From Planomicrobium okeanokoites (GTDB lineage: Bacteria > Bacillota > Bacilli > Bacillales_A > Planococcaceae), in NCBI RefSeq assembly GCF_003428875.1, contig NZ_QQRS01000002.1:516727-580726 (forward strand): a DNA stretch of 64,000 bases, given 5' to 3'. The notes under the pieces were generated by a model. That model ran no database searches. It was not told where the DNA came from and was given only the letters and a program-made list of their open reading frames with translations. A program made the position numbers and the translations under genes. Shown piece after piece: positions 23,808 to 32,829 of this stretch (within the stretch, counting starts at the first letter, position 1; every line of letters starts with the position of its first letter).

Positions 23808-24357
23808 TCACCCGCAACGCCTTCCATTCCGGTTCAAGCAGCGAAAAAATCAGCGCGTCGTGCGAGGTTCCCCGCTGGAATAAATAACCGCGCAATACCC
23901 CTTCCTGCTTGAACCCCAGTTTTTTCAGCATGGTGTTTGAAGCATCGTTCGCAGGATATGTGACCGCACCCATCCGGTAGAGCCCCAATTCTTCGAACGA
24001 ATAACGGAGTACTTCAAGCACGGCTTCTTTCGCCAGCCCCCTGCGCCAGAAATCCGGATGCAATTCATAGCCGATCTCCGATTTCTTTGCTCCCGGATTT
24101 AAATTATTCAGCCCGATTGTGCCGATAAACTCACCGGTCTCTTTCAGTTCCAGCCCCCAGCGATAACTGCGCTGAGCTTCGAAGCCGACTTGAAACGCCG
24201 ACACCATTTTTTCAGCAATGTGGCGGTCTTGAAGACTGTCCATTCCGTAATACTCCGTTACTTCGTCTTTGGATAAGATGCCGAACAGCGCATCGATATG
24301 CTCGGGACCAATTTGAACCAAACGAAGCCTTGGTGTTTCCAATACAGGAAATTTCAT
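23794..24357 (-). CDS. GNAT acetyltransferase (RimJ/L-like)
   Basis: 187 residues: TPRLRLVQIGPEHIDALFG start, CoA loop IGYELHPDFWRRGLAKEAV, and ASNTMLKKLGFKQEG at the end. The ATG at 24357 lies seven bases after AAGGAGG and overlaps the stop of the upstream GNAT gene by four bases (ATGA). Substrate unknown; ribosomal-protein-type acetyltransferases share this pattern. Confidence 0.87.
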   Translation of the reverse strand: MKFPVLETPRLRLVQIGPEHIDALFGILSKDEVTEYYGMDSLQDRHIAEKMVSAFQVGFEAQRSYRWGLELKETGEFIGTIGLNNLNPGAKKSEIGYELHPDFWRRGLAKEAVLEVLRYSFEELGLYRMGAVTYPANDASNTMLKKLGFKQEGVLRGYLFQRGTSHDALIFSLLEPEWKALRVNGNG

Positions 24358-24872
24358 TTCCATTCCTCCTTGTGGATTGCATATACATAAGCGGCTCTGC
24401 CGGATATCAGACTCTCTTTCTCCAGCTTCATGCCGCAATTTTCAGCAACCCGCTGCGATGCTTTATTGTCAGGATGGATCAATGACACAGCACGTTTTTT
24501 GCCGAGTTCACCGAAAGCATAATCCCGCAGGGTCTTTGCCGCTTCAGTCGCGTAGCCTTGTGACCAGTAATCCTTAGCAACCCAGTAGCCGATTTCCCAT
24601 TCATCGGCGCCGTCCACTTTTTGCGGGACGAGTCCGGCATGGCCCACAGGCTCCCCGTCGCTCCTCCGCTCCAGCAATAACAGCCCTGTTGCCGGATCAT
24701 CCTTATACCCCTGATAAACCCAGTAAAGAAAACGCAGCGCTCCGTCCCTATCCCGCGTTTCGCCGTTTCCGACATATTTCACCATTTCGGGATCCGCTGC
24801 CATGCCATGCAAAAAAGCGAAGTCTCCATCCACATAACGGCGAAGAACTAAACGTTCCGATTCGATTTTCAT
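24354..24872 (-). CDS. GNAT acetyltransferase (RimJ/L-like)
   Basis: 172 residues: IESERLVLRRYVDGDF start, core IGYWVAKDYWSQGYATEAAK, and NKASQRVAENCGM at the end. AAGAGGTGG precedes the ATG at 24872. Followed with ATGA overlap by a paralogous GNAT, a tandem pair; preceded by 12 bases by the nucleotidyltransferase gene. Confidence 0.87.
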   Translation of the reverse strand: MKIESERLVLRRYVDGDFAFLHGMAADPEMVKYVGNGETRDRDGALRFLYWVYQGYKDDPATGLLLLERRSDGEPVGHAGLVPQKVDGADEWEIGYWVAKDYWSQGYATEAAKTLRDYAFGELGKKRAVSLIHPDNKASQRVAENCGMKLEKESLISGRAAYVYAIHKEEWK

Positions 24873-24884
24873 AACTTCCACCTC

Positions 24885-25460
24885 TTAATGCCGCTTTATT
24901 CCTGCATCCACTTCCACTTTCAGCCATTTTTCTGTCCACTTCTTGGATTCGACCCGTTGATGATAAATCTCCATCAATCGCTCGTCTTTTTCAAAAGCCG
25001 GAGTCGGACAAACTTTCATGCGAATTAAATCATCCATACCGTGCGGCGCCGTCAATTCAAACTCGCCATGCTCATCCAGCTTCGCTCCTAACGCAGTCGC
25101 CGTTTCCGGGAATTGCGAAATGGCGTCGACTGCGGACCGGTAAGGCGGCAAAGCATTGGCTTCGTGCATTCGTGCCTGATTCTTTACCGACCACGGCAAG
25201 CCCGGCATCAGCCGGCCCAACTGACTTTCGTAGTCTTTCTCCAGCTCTTCGTCCAAAGCATTTTCATCAAAATAAATGACGTCGATGTCGCCCAAAGGAG
25301 TTCTATCCGCATAACCGTGAAGACGATCCCAAACTTTGGAACGCACAAAGCCGGCGCACACCCACCAATCCGGCAATTGCAGCGACTCTGCTGTACGCAG
25401 CACTTCCATCATCCATCCGTCTTTTTCAATGAGATTCAAAACGTCTTCTTTCGTTTTCAT
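24885..25460 (-). CDS. Nucleotidyltransferase family protein (DUF925-like)
   Basis: 191 residues. The segment WWVCAGFVRSKVWDRLHG followed by LGDIDVIYFD is the signature of this group: a GxVR start and a D-X-D metal site of the polymerase beta superfamily. Activity unknown. In the same run of minus-strand genes with GNAT partners on both sides. Confidence 0.82.
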   Translation of the reverse strand: MKTKEDVLNLIEKDGWMMEVLRTAESLQLPDWWVCAGFVRSKVWDRLHGYADRTPLGDIDVIYFDENALDEELEKDYESQLGRLMPGLPWSVKNQARMHEANALPPYRSAVDAISQFPETATALGAKLDEHGEFELTAPHGMDDLIRMKVCPTPAFEKDERLMEIYHQRVESKKWTEKWLKVEVDAGIKRH

Positions 25461-25495
25461 CCCGCATCTCCCGCTCCATCAATAGTTCCACTTCT

Positions 25496-26035
25496 TTATT
25501 CGTCTTCCGGATTGATGATTGCCATGACCACGTGATCTTGCCACTGGCCATTGATCTGCACATTTTTACGGGCAAGTCCTTCCCGTTCGAACCCAGCCTT
25601 TTCAAGCGCGCGGATTGACGGGGCATTATGGGGCATGACACCGGCTTCAATCCGGTGAAGTCCAAGTTCCTGGAAAGCGTAATCCGCAGCGAGCCGGATC
25701 GCTTCTGTCGCATAGCCTCTGCCATTAAATTTCTTGTCGACTACATAACCGATCATACTGCTTTGCAGCGGTCCGCGGAAAATCCGGAAAAGGTTGATCG
25801 AGCCCACCAATCGGCCGGTTTCATTCTCCACAATCGCAAAATTATACTCCCGGCCAGCTTCGCGGTTCTCCGTGCTTTGTTCGATCACTTCTTTTTGCAT
25901 CAATAAAGTATAGAAATCTTCGCCGGTAATGACGGAGAATTCTTTGAAGAACTCTTTGTTGTCCAGTTCCATCTGTAATTTCGCTTCCGCGTCGTCCAGC
26001 GTCAAAAAACGGATATGAACTTTTTCTCCCCGCAT
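25496..26035 (-). CDS. GNAT acetyltransferase (ribosomal-protein type)
   Basis: 179 residues: VHIRFLTLDDAEAKLQM start, GYVVDKKFNGRGYATEAIR CoA loop, NAPSIRALEKAGFEREG end, all of the RimJ-like pattern. GAGGAGACG precedes the ATG at 26035. Substrate unknown. Confidence 0.88.
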   Translation of the reverse strand: MRGEKVHIRFLTLDDAEAKLQMELDNKEFFKEFSVITGEDFYTLLMQKEVIEQSTENREAGREYNFAIVENETGRLVGSINLFRIFRGPLQSSMIGYVVDKKFNGRGYATEAIRLAADYAFQELGLHRIEAGVMPHNAPSIRALEKAGFEREGLARKNVQINGQWQDHVVMAIINPEDE

Positions 26036-26115
26036 CGTACCGTCTCCTCTTCCTTGTCCATCCGGACAAAATCATGCTAAAAGAACAAAAAGATGTTCCA
26101 CGTGAAACATTTCAG

Positions 26116-26541
26116 TTATTCCTCATACGTTTTTCGGAATCCATAAAAAGCACGGAACTTTTTTGTTTCATAATACGTTCTTGATGTGCTGCTGGCGAGC
26201 AATTCCATCCGTGTTCCAGGATGTAAATCATGGACATGCTGCATTAACTTCCCGCCAATTCCAGTGCCCCGCCTGCTTTTCTCTATAATTAATTCGCAGA
26301 CATATAGTGTCACTGCTCCGTCCGTCAGCGCGCGCAGACAGCCGACCAATTGGCCATCCTGCTCCGCCACTACGGCCAGATTCGACCCTTGCCATGCCGC
26401 TTTGGTCTGTACATGATTCGCCACCAGATTGCTCCAGCCTTCCTGTTCATTCAGCTGATGAATTGCCGGAAAATCCGTTACTTCATATGGACGGATTATC
26501 AGCTCCTGCTGTTCCTGCATGATGTGATTCCCGCCTTTCAT
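26116..26541 (-). CDS. GNAT acetyltransferase
   Basis: 141 residues with a compact GNAT fold; the CoA loop reads KSRRGTGIGGKLMQHV and the end TSRTYYETKKFRAFYGF. The ATG at 26541 overlaps the upstream stop by four bases (ATGA), which supports this start over an ATG seven codons in. Substrate unknown. Confidence 0.85.
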   Translation of the reverse strand: MKGGNHIMQEQQELIIRPYEVTDFPAIHQLNEQEGWSNLVANHVQTKAAWQGSNLAVVAEQDGQLVGCLRALTDGAVTLYVCELIIEKSRRGTGIGGKLMQHVHDLHPGTRMELLASSTSRTYYETKKFRAFYGFRKTYEE

Positions 26542-26753
26542 AACTTGCCTTCTTTAATCCAACTCCGTATCCGGAAACTGCCGCCCACTGTCACAAGCCC
26601 CAGCATTAACGCCAGCATGATATAGATGATAAATTGGTTTATTTCCTGCAGTCCTTCAGCGTTTAGACTAATGAATACCAGCAAACCGATCAGTAAAAAA
26701 TACATCAGCACATTCGGCAGGATCCACCCCAGTCTCATCGTTTTATTTTTCAT
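26538..26753 (-). CDS. Small membrane protein, two helices
   Basis: 71 residues: a short basic start, hydrophobic helix (WILPNVLMYFLLIGLLVFISL), a polar turn, a second helix, and the basic tail FRIRSWIKEGKL. An in-frame TTG one codon earlier is also possible. Coupled to the GNAT gene by ATGA overlap. No family recognised. Confidence 0.65.
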   Translation of the reverse strand: MKNKTMRLGWILPNVLMYFLLIGLLVFISLNAEGLQEINQFIIYIMLALMLGLVTVGGSFRIRSWIKEGKL

Positions 26754-26770
26754 CAAAATTCATCCTTTGC

Positions 26771-27214
26771 TTAAAATAATGGAATATCTGGGAACATGAA
26801 ACCGGCGAAACTTAGGATAAGCAGGATGATCAAAGGAAATTCAAGAAGTGTGAAAATGTACTCCCTCGGATTTTCTGCGTATTTCCGTTCCATATACGCT
26901 TTGTAGAGAGTGACGATCAACGCCGCGACGACAGAGGCGTAGATCGGATACAGCGCACCATGTTCATATCCATAGATTAATGCAGCAACCATCCCCACAG
27001 TCCCGGCTATATTCAAGTAGAACTCCACTTTCTCATGCCTGGCATTCACATAATTCGTTTTGAATATATTCCGTTTCTCGACACCCAACACTTTCTTCAG
27101 GAACAGATTGACGAGAAACAGGATTGCAACCATACCCAATAGAAATAAAACAAATTTCCACTCAAAGTCCAAAGGCAGCCATGTACGGGAGTAGTCCGGA
27201 TGATCATCAAACAT
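26771..27214 (-). CDS. DUF4181-like membrane protein
   Basis: 147 residues with four helices. The segment FLKKVLGVEKRNIFKTNYVNARHEKVEF between helices 1 and 2 matches the DUF4181 pattern. The ATG at 27214 with GAGGAAG upstream gives a normal start; an earlier in-frame codon at 27259 is inside the preceding gene. Overlaps that gene by 8 bases. Function unknown. Confidence 0.7.
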   Translation of the reverse strand: MFDDHPDYSRTWLPLDFEWKFVLFLLGMVAILFLVNLFLKKVLGVEKRNIFKTNYVNARHEKVEFYLNIAGTVGMVAALIYGYEHGALYPIYASVVAALIVTLYKAYMERKYAENPREYIFTLLEFPLIILLILSFAGFMFPDIPLF

Positions 27215-27503
27215 GCAATTCTTCCTCGGCTTCCGGCTTGGATCTGAGTAATAGAACAAATGACAGGACGCAGGTCATCAATAAGCCGAAGCCCATAAGA
27301 ATGCCGCCCAGGATAAGAAATTGGTTGATGCCGGCTTCGTAGCTCATATTGTATTGAGCTGTATCCATCATACCGTCATTACGGTTAATTTCGGCAGAAG
27401 CGAGTGACTGCCCCCTGGAGCCGCTGTTGAAGATCATGAGCAAGCCGATGATGATGCTGATACCAGAAATTGCATAAGCGAAAGTAAGATAGTTCTTATT
27501 CAT
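27207..27503 (-). CDS. Small membrane protein, two helices
   Basis: 98 residues: helix at 6-26, an extracellular loop rich in polar residues and methionine, helix at about 60-86, acidic tail. GAGAGGATG before the ATG. Coupled to the DUF4181-like gene by overlap, and starts 23 bases after the flavoprotein gene. Not recognised. Confidence 0.65.
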   Translation of the reverse strand: MNKNYLTFAYAISGISIIIGLLMIFNSGSRGQSLASAEINRNDGMMDTAQYNMSYEAGINQFLILGGILMGFGLLMTCVLSFVLLLRSKPEAEEELHV

Positions 27504-27526
27504 CTAAATCATCCTCTCCATCGATA

Positions 27527-29182
27527 TCAGCCGCTGAATTCAGCTGCAGCCCGTCCTGCGACTCTGCCGGAAAACAGGCAGCCTCCAAGGAATGTCCCTT
27601 CGAGCGAACGGTAGCCGTGCACTCCACCGCCGCCAAAACCGGCGACTTCTCCCGCGGCGTATAATCCCGGAATGGGCTGGCCGGCGTCATTCAGGACGCG
27701 TGAGCTTAAGTCCGTCTGCAGGCCGCCGAGCGTTTTGCGGCTGACGATATTCAAGCGCACTGCGATGAGGGGACCGTTTTTTGGATCCAATATTTTATGC
27801 GGCGCAGCGACGCGGATCAAACGGTCGCCCCTGTAATTCCGGGCTCCGCGCATCGCTGTCACCTGCAGATCTTTTGTAAATGTATTGTCCAGCTGGCGGT
27901 CACGCGCAGCAATTTGCCGTTCGATTTCTTTCAGATCGATCAGGTTTTCGCCGGTCAGCTCGTTCATCCCGGACACCAGATCGGGCAGATTATCCGCGAC
28001 AATAAAATCTTCGCCTTTATCCATGAAAGCCTGGACCGGCGCTGTTGCGCCTTTTTTTACCCGGGAAAGCACCTGCGGGATACTTTTGCCGGTCAAATCC
28101 GGATTCTGCTCAGAGCCCGACAGCGCAAATTCCTTCTCGATTATTTTTTGCGTCAGGATAAACCAGGAATAGCTATAGCCTGTTTTTTGTATGGTTTCGA
28201 GCGTCCCCAGCGTATCGAAGCCTGGGAAGTTCGGCGCCGGGAAGCGTTTGCCGGTTGCATCGAACCACAGTGAAGACGGTCCCGGCAGAATGCGGATGCC
28301 GTGGCGCTTCCACACCGGGCTCCAGTTTTTGATGCCTTCCGTGTAATGCCACATGCGGTCGCGGTTAACGAGGCGACCGCCTGCCTGCTCCGTAATCGCG
28401 AGCATCCGGCCATCGACATGTTCCGGCACACCGGATAACATGTCCTGCGGCGCTTCGCCGAGCCGCTCCGGCCAATTTTTGCGGATCAATTCGTGATTGC
28501 CGCCGATGCCGCCGCTTGTGACGATTACCGCTTTGGCGTTATATGTAAAGTCTCCGATTTTATTGCGTGAACTTACTTCTCCCCTTGCCACGTTGCTCGG
28601 TTCCAGAATCGATCCATGGATACCGGTGACGGCACCGCCTTGGGTCAATAAGCCGTCCACTTGATGGCGCGGCCGGTATTCGACGAGTCCGTTTTTCATA
28701 TGTTCCCGGACGCGGCGTTCGAATGGCGCGACAATTCCTGGACCCGTGCCCCACACGATATGGAACCGCGGCACCGAATTGCCGTGGCCTTCGGCGAGAT
28801 AGCCGCCTCGCTCGGCCCAGCCGACGACAGGGAAGAATTTCACACCCATTTTGGCAAGCCATTCCCGTTTTTCACCAGCTGCGAAATCGACATACGCTTT
28901 CGCCCATTTCAATCCCCAATAATCTTCATCGCCTGTCCGGTCAAAGCCTGCCGCGCCAAGCCAGTCCTGCCACGCCAGCTCTTTCGAATCTTTGATTCCC
29001 ATACGCCGCTGTTCCGGCGAGTCGATCAGGAATAATCCCCCAAATGACCACCAGGCCTGTCCGCCGAAAGACGCTTCCGGTTCCTGGTCCACCAATAAAA
29101 CTTTCCTGCCGGCATCCGCCAACTCCGCTGTTGCCGTCAATCCCGCCAACCCGGCCCCCACTACGATCACATCAAACTCCAT
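27527..29182 (-). CDS. FAD-dependent dehydrogenase, KstD/fumarate-reductase flavoprotein type
   Basis: 551 residues. N-terminal Rossmann motif VVGAGLAGLTATAELADAG, FAD region SFGGQAWWSFGGLF, and C-terminal LYAAGEVAGFGGGGVHGYRSLEGTFLGGCLFSGR. This is the subfamily usually annotated as putative FAD-binding dehydrogenase, related to 3-ketosteroid-1-dehydrogenases and fumarate reductase subunit A. True substrate unknown; no steroid genes are nearby. AAGGGGGG site. It leads the minus-strand run toward 22.4 kb. Confidence 0.88.
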   Translation of the reverse strand: MEFDVIVVGAGLAGLTATAELADAGRKVLLVDQEPEASFGGQAWWSFGGLFLIDSPEQRRMGIKDSKELAWQDWLGAAGFDRTGDEDYWGLKWAKAYVDFAAGEKREWLAKMGVKFFPVVGWAERGGYLAEGHGNSVPRFHIVWGTGPGIVAPFERRVREHMKNGLVEYRPRHQVDGLLTQGGAVTGIHGSILEPSNVARGEVSSRNKIGDFTYNAKAVIVTSGGIGGNHELIRKNWPERLGEAPQDMLSGVPEHVDGRMLAITEQAGGRLVNRDRMWHYTEGIKNWSPVWKRHGIRILPGPSSLWFDATGKRFPAPNFPGFDTLGTLETIQKTGYSYSWFILTQKIIEKEFALSGSEQNPDLTGKSIPQVLSRVKKGATAPVQAFMDKGEDFIVADNLPDLVSGMNELTGENLIDLKEIERQIAARDRQLDNTFTKDLQVTAMRGARNYRGDRLIRVAAPHKILDPKNGPLIAVRLNIVSRKTLGGLQTDLSSRVLNDAGQPIPGLYAAGEVAGFGGGGVHGYRSLEGTFLGGCLFSGRVAGRAAAEFSG

Positions 29183-29349
29183 CCACGCTTCCCCCTTGGT
29201 GATGCTGTTTCTGCTAATATCGTATCATTTTGAGCTGGTAAATTATAGTTAATAATTTTTGTTTTCTGACAATAAAGGTGGTGGTGAGTCTGGAAATATT
29301 AGCTAATATTATTTTAAAAAGAAGCTGTATCGGTTTCATTGAGGAGAAT

Positions 29350-29462
29350 TTCTGCTGAACGCCCGTAAAGCACTCTGGAACGCCCGCAAAATTTTTTAAT
29401 CGCCCGCAAATCCATTTAATCGCCCGTATAATTATTTTATCGCCCGCAAATTCATTGGACTA
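29350..29462 (+). repeat. 20/21-bp-period array, word AATCGCCCGCAAA
   Basis: Five units: AACGCCCGTAAA, AACGCCCGCAAA, AATCGCCCGCAAA, AATCGCCCGTATA and TATCGCCCGCAAA with 20-21 base steps. It lies in the 760-bp gap between the flavoprotein start and gluconokinase stop. Two more units of the form CGCGCATAA lie at 29648-29685. A 9-bp inverted repeat (CCAGCGAAG at 29502, CTTCGCTGG at 29553) lies between. Confidence 0.75.
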
Positions 29463-29647
29463 AGAATTTTTCGAATTCTAAATAATATAAAGAAAGTATT
29501 CCCAGCGAAGCACTCTAATTCCCTACTATAACTTGGTCTACTTTTAATAATTCTTCGCTGGCGCAAAAGTTAACATGCTAAGTCCGGAAATTTTATCCAT
29601 AATAAATTTTTAAAAACCTATAACCTTTTTTAAGCAATAATTCTTCT

Positions 29648-29685
29648 AAACGCGCATAAAACTCTCTAATCGCGCATAAGTCACA
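29648..29685 (+). repeat. Two-unit array, word AACGCGCATAA
   Basis: AAACGCGCATAAAA and AATCGCGCATAAGT lie 21 bases apart. The same word occurs in units 7-11 of the 16990-17306 array. Confidence 0.6.
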
Positions 29686-29775
29686 ATTTCCACAGAAAAT
29701 GTAAAAGAGGAAAAATAAAGAAAATATTTCCAGCTGGCGTTTCAAATCTATCCCCCTTCTACCAAAACCCCCTTA

Positions 29776-29856
29776 ATATGAAAAAACCTCCGCTCCCGCG
29801 AAGGTTCCCACAACACTGGAAGTTTTCTGGCCTGCGAAAAACTTCCACTCTCCATC
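29776..29856 (+). repeat. Two-hairpin intergenic element, diverged copy
   Basis: GAAAAAACCTCCGC...CGCGAAGGTT is hairpin 1; AAGTTTTC...GAAAAACTTCC hairpin 2. Same order and spacing as the copies at 699, 41818 and 47231 but more diverged. Confidence 0.5.
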
Positions 29857-29896
29857 TTATCCGTATACACCTTTCCCTATGTGAATTGCCACATAA

Positions 29897-29937
29897 AAAA
29901 ATCCGGCACCCCATCCATTGGGGGCACCGGATTTTAT
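29897..29937 (-). terminator. Terminator of the gluconate operon
   Basis: AAAATCCGG-GCCCC and its complement form a long stem with an 8-base loop; on the minus strand TTTTTTTA follows. It lies just past the gluconokinase stop. Confidence 0.88.
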
Positions 29938-29942
29938 TCGCA

Positions 29943-31487
29943 TCAGCCCAGGTGCTTACGCTGGAAGTCGGCGATGCTTGCATATTCGTCTGTTAACAGG
30001 CGTGACAGCCGGATGAAAATCGGCAGCAGTTCCTTGTAGATTTCGGTGCAGTCCGGATCCGGTTCGTGGGTATGCGTGTGGCCGATCATGTCACCGACGA
30101 TGCTGAAGTCGTCGATTTCACCGAGCGCATACATGCCGAGAACGACGGCGCCGAGGCAAGAGCTTTCGAAGCTTTCCGGAACGGTGACGGGCTGGCCAAA
30201 GATATCGGCCATCAGCTGGCGCCACATTTCCGAACGGGCAAAGCCGCCGGACGCTTTGATCAGCGTCGGTTCGCCGGTCAATTCCTCGACCGCGAGCAGA
30301 ACGGTATACAGGTTATAGACGATGCCTTCGAGCACGGCACGGATCATATGCTGCTTTTCGTGATGGATGCTCAGGCCGAAAAACGAGCCGCGGGCATTGG
30401 AATCCCACAGCGGCGCGCGTTCACCCGTCAAATATGGGTGAAACAGCAGACCGTCGGATCCCGGATTGACGGTTGAAGCGATGCGCGTCAATACGTCGTA
30501 CGGATCGATGCACAGTCGTTTGGCCGTTTCGACTTCCGCCGCGGCGAATTCGTCGCGCAGCCAACGGAGAATGATGCCGCCGTTATTGACCGCTCCCCCG
30601 ATGACCCAGTGGTCGGCGGTGAGCGCGTAACAGAACGTCCGCCCTTTCGGATCGGTTTTCGGCACCGGAGAAACGGTGCGCACAGCGCCGCTTGTGCCGA
30701 TCGTGACAGCGACGACACCCGGATCGATGGCGCCGACCCCAAGATTGGCGAGTACGCCGTCACTTGCGCCGATAATGAACGGCACGTCTTTAGGAATTCC
30801 CATGAAAGCAGCATATTCTGACGCTAAGCCGCTCAAGGGGTGCGTCGTCGGCACCGGTTTCGGCAACTGGCCGGCATAGATTCCGGCAACTTCAAGCGCA
30901 CCGCTGTCCCAATCGAGGTTCTCGAGATTGAACAGGCCGGTCGCTGAAGCGATGGAATGGTCGACGACGTATTCCCCGAATAATTTATGGAACACGAAGC
31001 TCTTGATGTCTGCGAACATCGCCGTTTGACCAAAAATCTCCGGCTTATCTTCTTTCAGCCAGACGATTTTGGATAACGGCGACATGGCATGGATCGGTGT
31101 GCCGGTGCGCAGGTAAATTGAATGGCCGTCCATTTCTTCCTTGATGCGGGTGGCGTGTTTGGCAGCACGCGAATCCGCCCAGGTGATGCTTTCCGTCAAT
31201 AATTGATCCTTCGCGCCGACCGCAATCAGGCTGTGCATCGCCGAACTGAACGATACCAATTTCAGCGTTTCCGGGTCGATGGCGCTTTTGCGGATCGTTT
31301 CCCGCACTGTGCCGAGAACCGCGCGGAAAATCTCTTCCGGATCCTGTTCCGCTGTCAGCGGCGTCGGCGTGTGTAGCGGATAGAAAATCGTCTCCGTCGC
31401 CAGCACCTGCCCGGCTTTATCGAACAGAACGGCTTTCGTCGAAGTCGTCCCGATGTCCACTCCAAGATAATGTGATGGTTCAGCCAT
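29943..31487 (-). CDS. gntK: Gluconokinase (FGGY family)
   Basis: 514 residues, the length of Bacillus GntK. N-terminal YLGVDIGTTSTKAVLFD, the sugar-binding region SSAMHSLIAV and TWADSRA, ATP region TIGTSGAVR and the C-terminal ASGGFARSEMWRQLMADIFG are all typical of FGGY sugar kinases of the gluconate branch. It phosphorylates D-gluconate to 6-phosphogluconate. The neighbour gene makes the next enzyme, which supports the gluconate call over xylulokinase. AGGAGG site. No gntP permease is in the window. A 279-base repeat element separates it from gnd. Confidence 0.9.
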   Translation of the reverse strand: MAEPSHYLGVDIGTTSTKAVLFDKAGQVLATETIFYPLHTPTPLTAEQDPEEIFRAVLGTVRETIRKSAIDPETLKLVSFSSAMHSLIAVGAKDQLLTESITWADSRAAKHATRIKEEMDGHSIYLRTGTPIHAMSPLSKIVWLKEDKPEIFGQTAMFADIKSFVFHKLFGEYVVDHSIASATGLFNLENLDWDSGALEVAGIYAGQLPKPVPTTHPLSGLASEYAAFMGIPKDVPFIIGASDGVLANLGVGAIDPGVVAVTIGTSGAVRTVSPVPKTDPKGRTFCYALTADHWVIGGAVNNGGIILRWLRDEFAAAEVETAKRLCIDPYDVLTRIASTVNPGSDGLLFHPYLTGERAPLWDSNARGSFFGLSIHHEKQHMIRAVLEGIVYNLYTVLLAVEELTGEPTLIKASGGFARSEMWRQLMADIFGQPVTVPESFESSCLGAVVLGMYALGEIDDFSIVGDMIGHTHTHEPDPDCTEIYKELLPIFIRLSRLLTDEYASIADFQRKHLG

Positions 31488-31590
31488 TGGAACCCTCCTC
31501 TTCTGATACTCAAATTATACGCGAATAAAATATGGGTTGCCGGTCTAACTGTTTTAAAATATAAAGGTTAAGACAATAAATCAAGTAGAC

Positions 31591-31869
31591 GATATTCCGC
31601 AAAACAGCTTCGCGTTCCTGGGGGCTCGCACTGAGCTAACTCGGACTCGGTCCCCTTCGTCCGAGTGGATCTCAGCACTTCGCTCGAAACGGAGTTGGAA
31701 AGCCAACTCCGTTTCTGTTCCCCTGGGAGTCTTCGCTGTTTTGCTCCATATCTCCAGAGATTTCTCTCAGCGCCGGCGCGCCTATGGAGCAGGCGAATGC
31801 CGACGGAGCAAAGACGAGTGCTCTTCTCGGCTTATTGCGGGAGCTTTGTCCTAAGCGACGAAGCGGAAT
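31591..31869 (+). repeat. TIR-bounded element, copy A (with extension)
   Basis: The core (31591-31752, 162 bp) is bounded by imperfect 18-bp terminal inverted repeats, GATATTCCGCAAAACAGC and GCTGTTTTGCTCCATATC. Inside are two strong hairpins, ACTCGGACTCGG/CCGAGT-type and AAACGGAGTTGG / CCAACTCCGTTT. A 117-bp tail continues to 31869. Copy B at 52904-53173 is the same in inverse orientation. It sits between gntK and gnd inside what would be one operon. It has no coding capacity that I can support. Confidence 0.8.
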
Positions 31870-31904
31870 TTTAAACTGATACTTTAATTCAGTTTATATA
31901 TCCT

Positions 31905-32789
31905 TTATTTCTTAACCACAGCATGTCCGCCAAATTCGTTGCGCAGGGCTGCGACGACTTTGCCTGTGAAGGTGTCGTCCTCCTGTGAACGGTGACGCAT
32001 CATCAATGACATGGTGATGACCGGTGCTGCGACTTGCAGATCGAGTGCCGTTTCGACGGTCCACTGGCCTTCGCCGGATGAGTTCATGACGCCTCGGATG
32101 CCGTCGAGGTTGGCGTCTTTTGAAAACGCGTTTTGTGTGAGGCCCATCAGGTATGAGCTGATGATGGAACCGTTGTCCCACACGCCTGCCACTTCTTCAT
32201 AATTGTAATCGAACTGGCTTTTACTGAGGATATCGAAGCCTTCCGCAATCGCCTGCATCATGCCGTATTCGATGCCGTTGTGGATCATTTTCAGGAAATG
32301 GCCGCTGCCGGCTTTGCCTGTGTACAGGTAGCCGTTTTCAACAGAGATGTCCTTAAATACCTGTTCGATATCCTTGAATTTCTGTTCGTCGCCGCCAATC
32401 ATCGAGCAGATGCCGTGGCGCGCGCCTTCTGTGCCGCCGCTCGTGCCGCAATCGAAGAAATAAATTCCGTGCTCCTGCAGCATTGCTGCGCGGCGCAGCG
32501 TATCTTTATAATTCGAGTTGCCGCCGTCGATCAATGTATCGCCTTTTTCGAGTAAAGGCAGCAGTTCGCCGATCACTGTTTCCGTGATTTCGCCCGCCGG
32601 CACCATCAGCCAGATCGTACGCGGTGCTTTCAAGCTGCCTACCATTTCTTCTATAGAAGAAACCCGCTTGAAGCTATCCTCTTCAACTGTGGCAAAATTA
32701 TCGTATCCGACCACTTGATGTCCGTGGTCCGCTAAGTTCAAGGCCAGGTTCAAGCCCATTTTTCCTAATCCAATCAAACCAATTTCCAT
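31905..32789 (-). CDS. gnd: 6-phosphogluconate dehydrogenase, short form
   Basis: 294 residues. IGLIGLGKMGLNLALNL is the NADP loop, DGGNSNYKDTLRRA and GTSGGTEGARHG are substrate motifs, and KMIHNGIEYGMMQAIAEGF is the catalytic lysine segment. It oxidatively decarboxylates 6-phosphogluconate to ribulose 5-phosphate. Length fits the 300-residue GntZ/YqeC type, not the 470-residue housekeeping form. AAAGGGGCG site; a clear promoter lies upstream (TTGTGT-N16-TATAAT). Confidence 0.9.
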   Translation of the reverse strand: MEIGLIGLGKMGLNLALNLADHGHQVVGYDNFATVEEDSFKRVSSIEEMVGSLKAPRTIWLMVPAGEITETVIGELLPLLEKGDTLIDGGNSNYKDTLRRAAMLQEHGIYFFDCGTSGGTEGARHGICSMIGGDEQKFKDIEQVFKDISVENGYLYTGKAGSGHFLKMIHNGIEYGMMQAIAEGFDILSKSQFDYNYEEVAGVWDNGSIISSYLMGLTQNAFSKDANLDGIRGVMNSSGEGQWTVETALDLQVAAPVITMSLMMRHRSQEDDTFTGKVVAALRNEFGGHAVVKK

Positions 32790-32829
32790 TTCAATCGCCC
32801 CTTTGGGAATTTTTTTCCGTAGTGGTTTT

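Noticed and set aside
31665..31874. ORF inside the TIR element copy A
   Set aside because: It lacks a ribosome site, runs through the hairpins, and the corresponding frame in copy B is broken.
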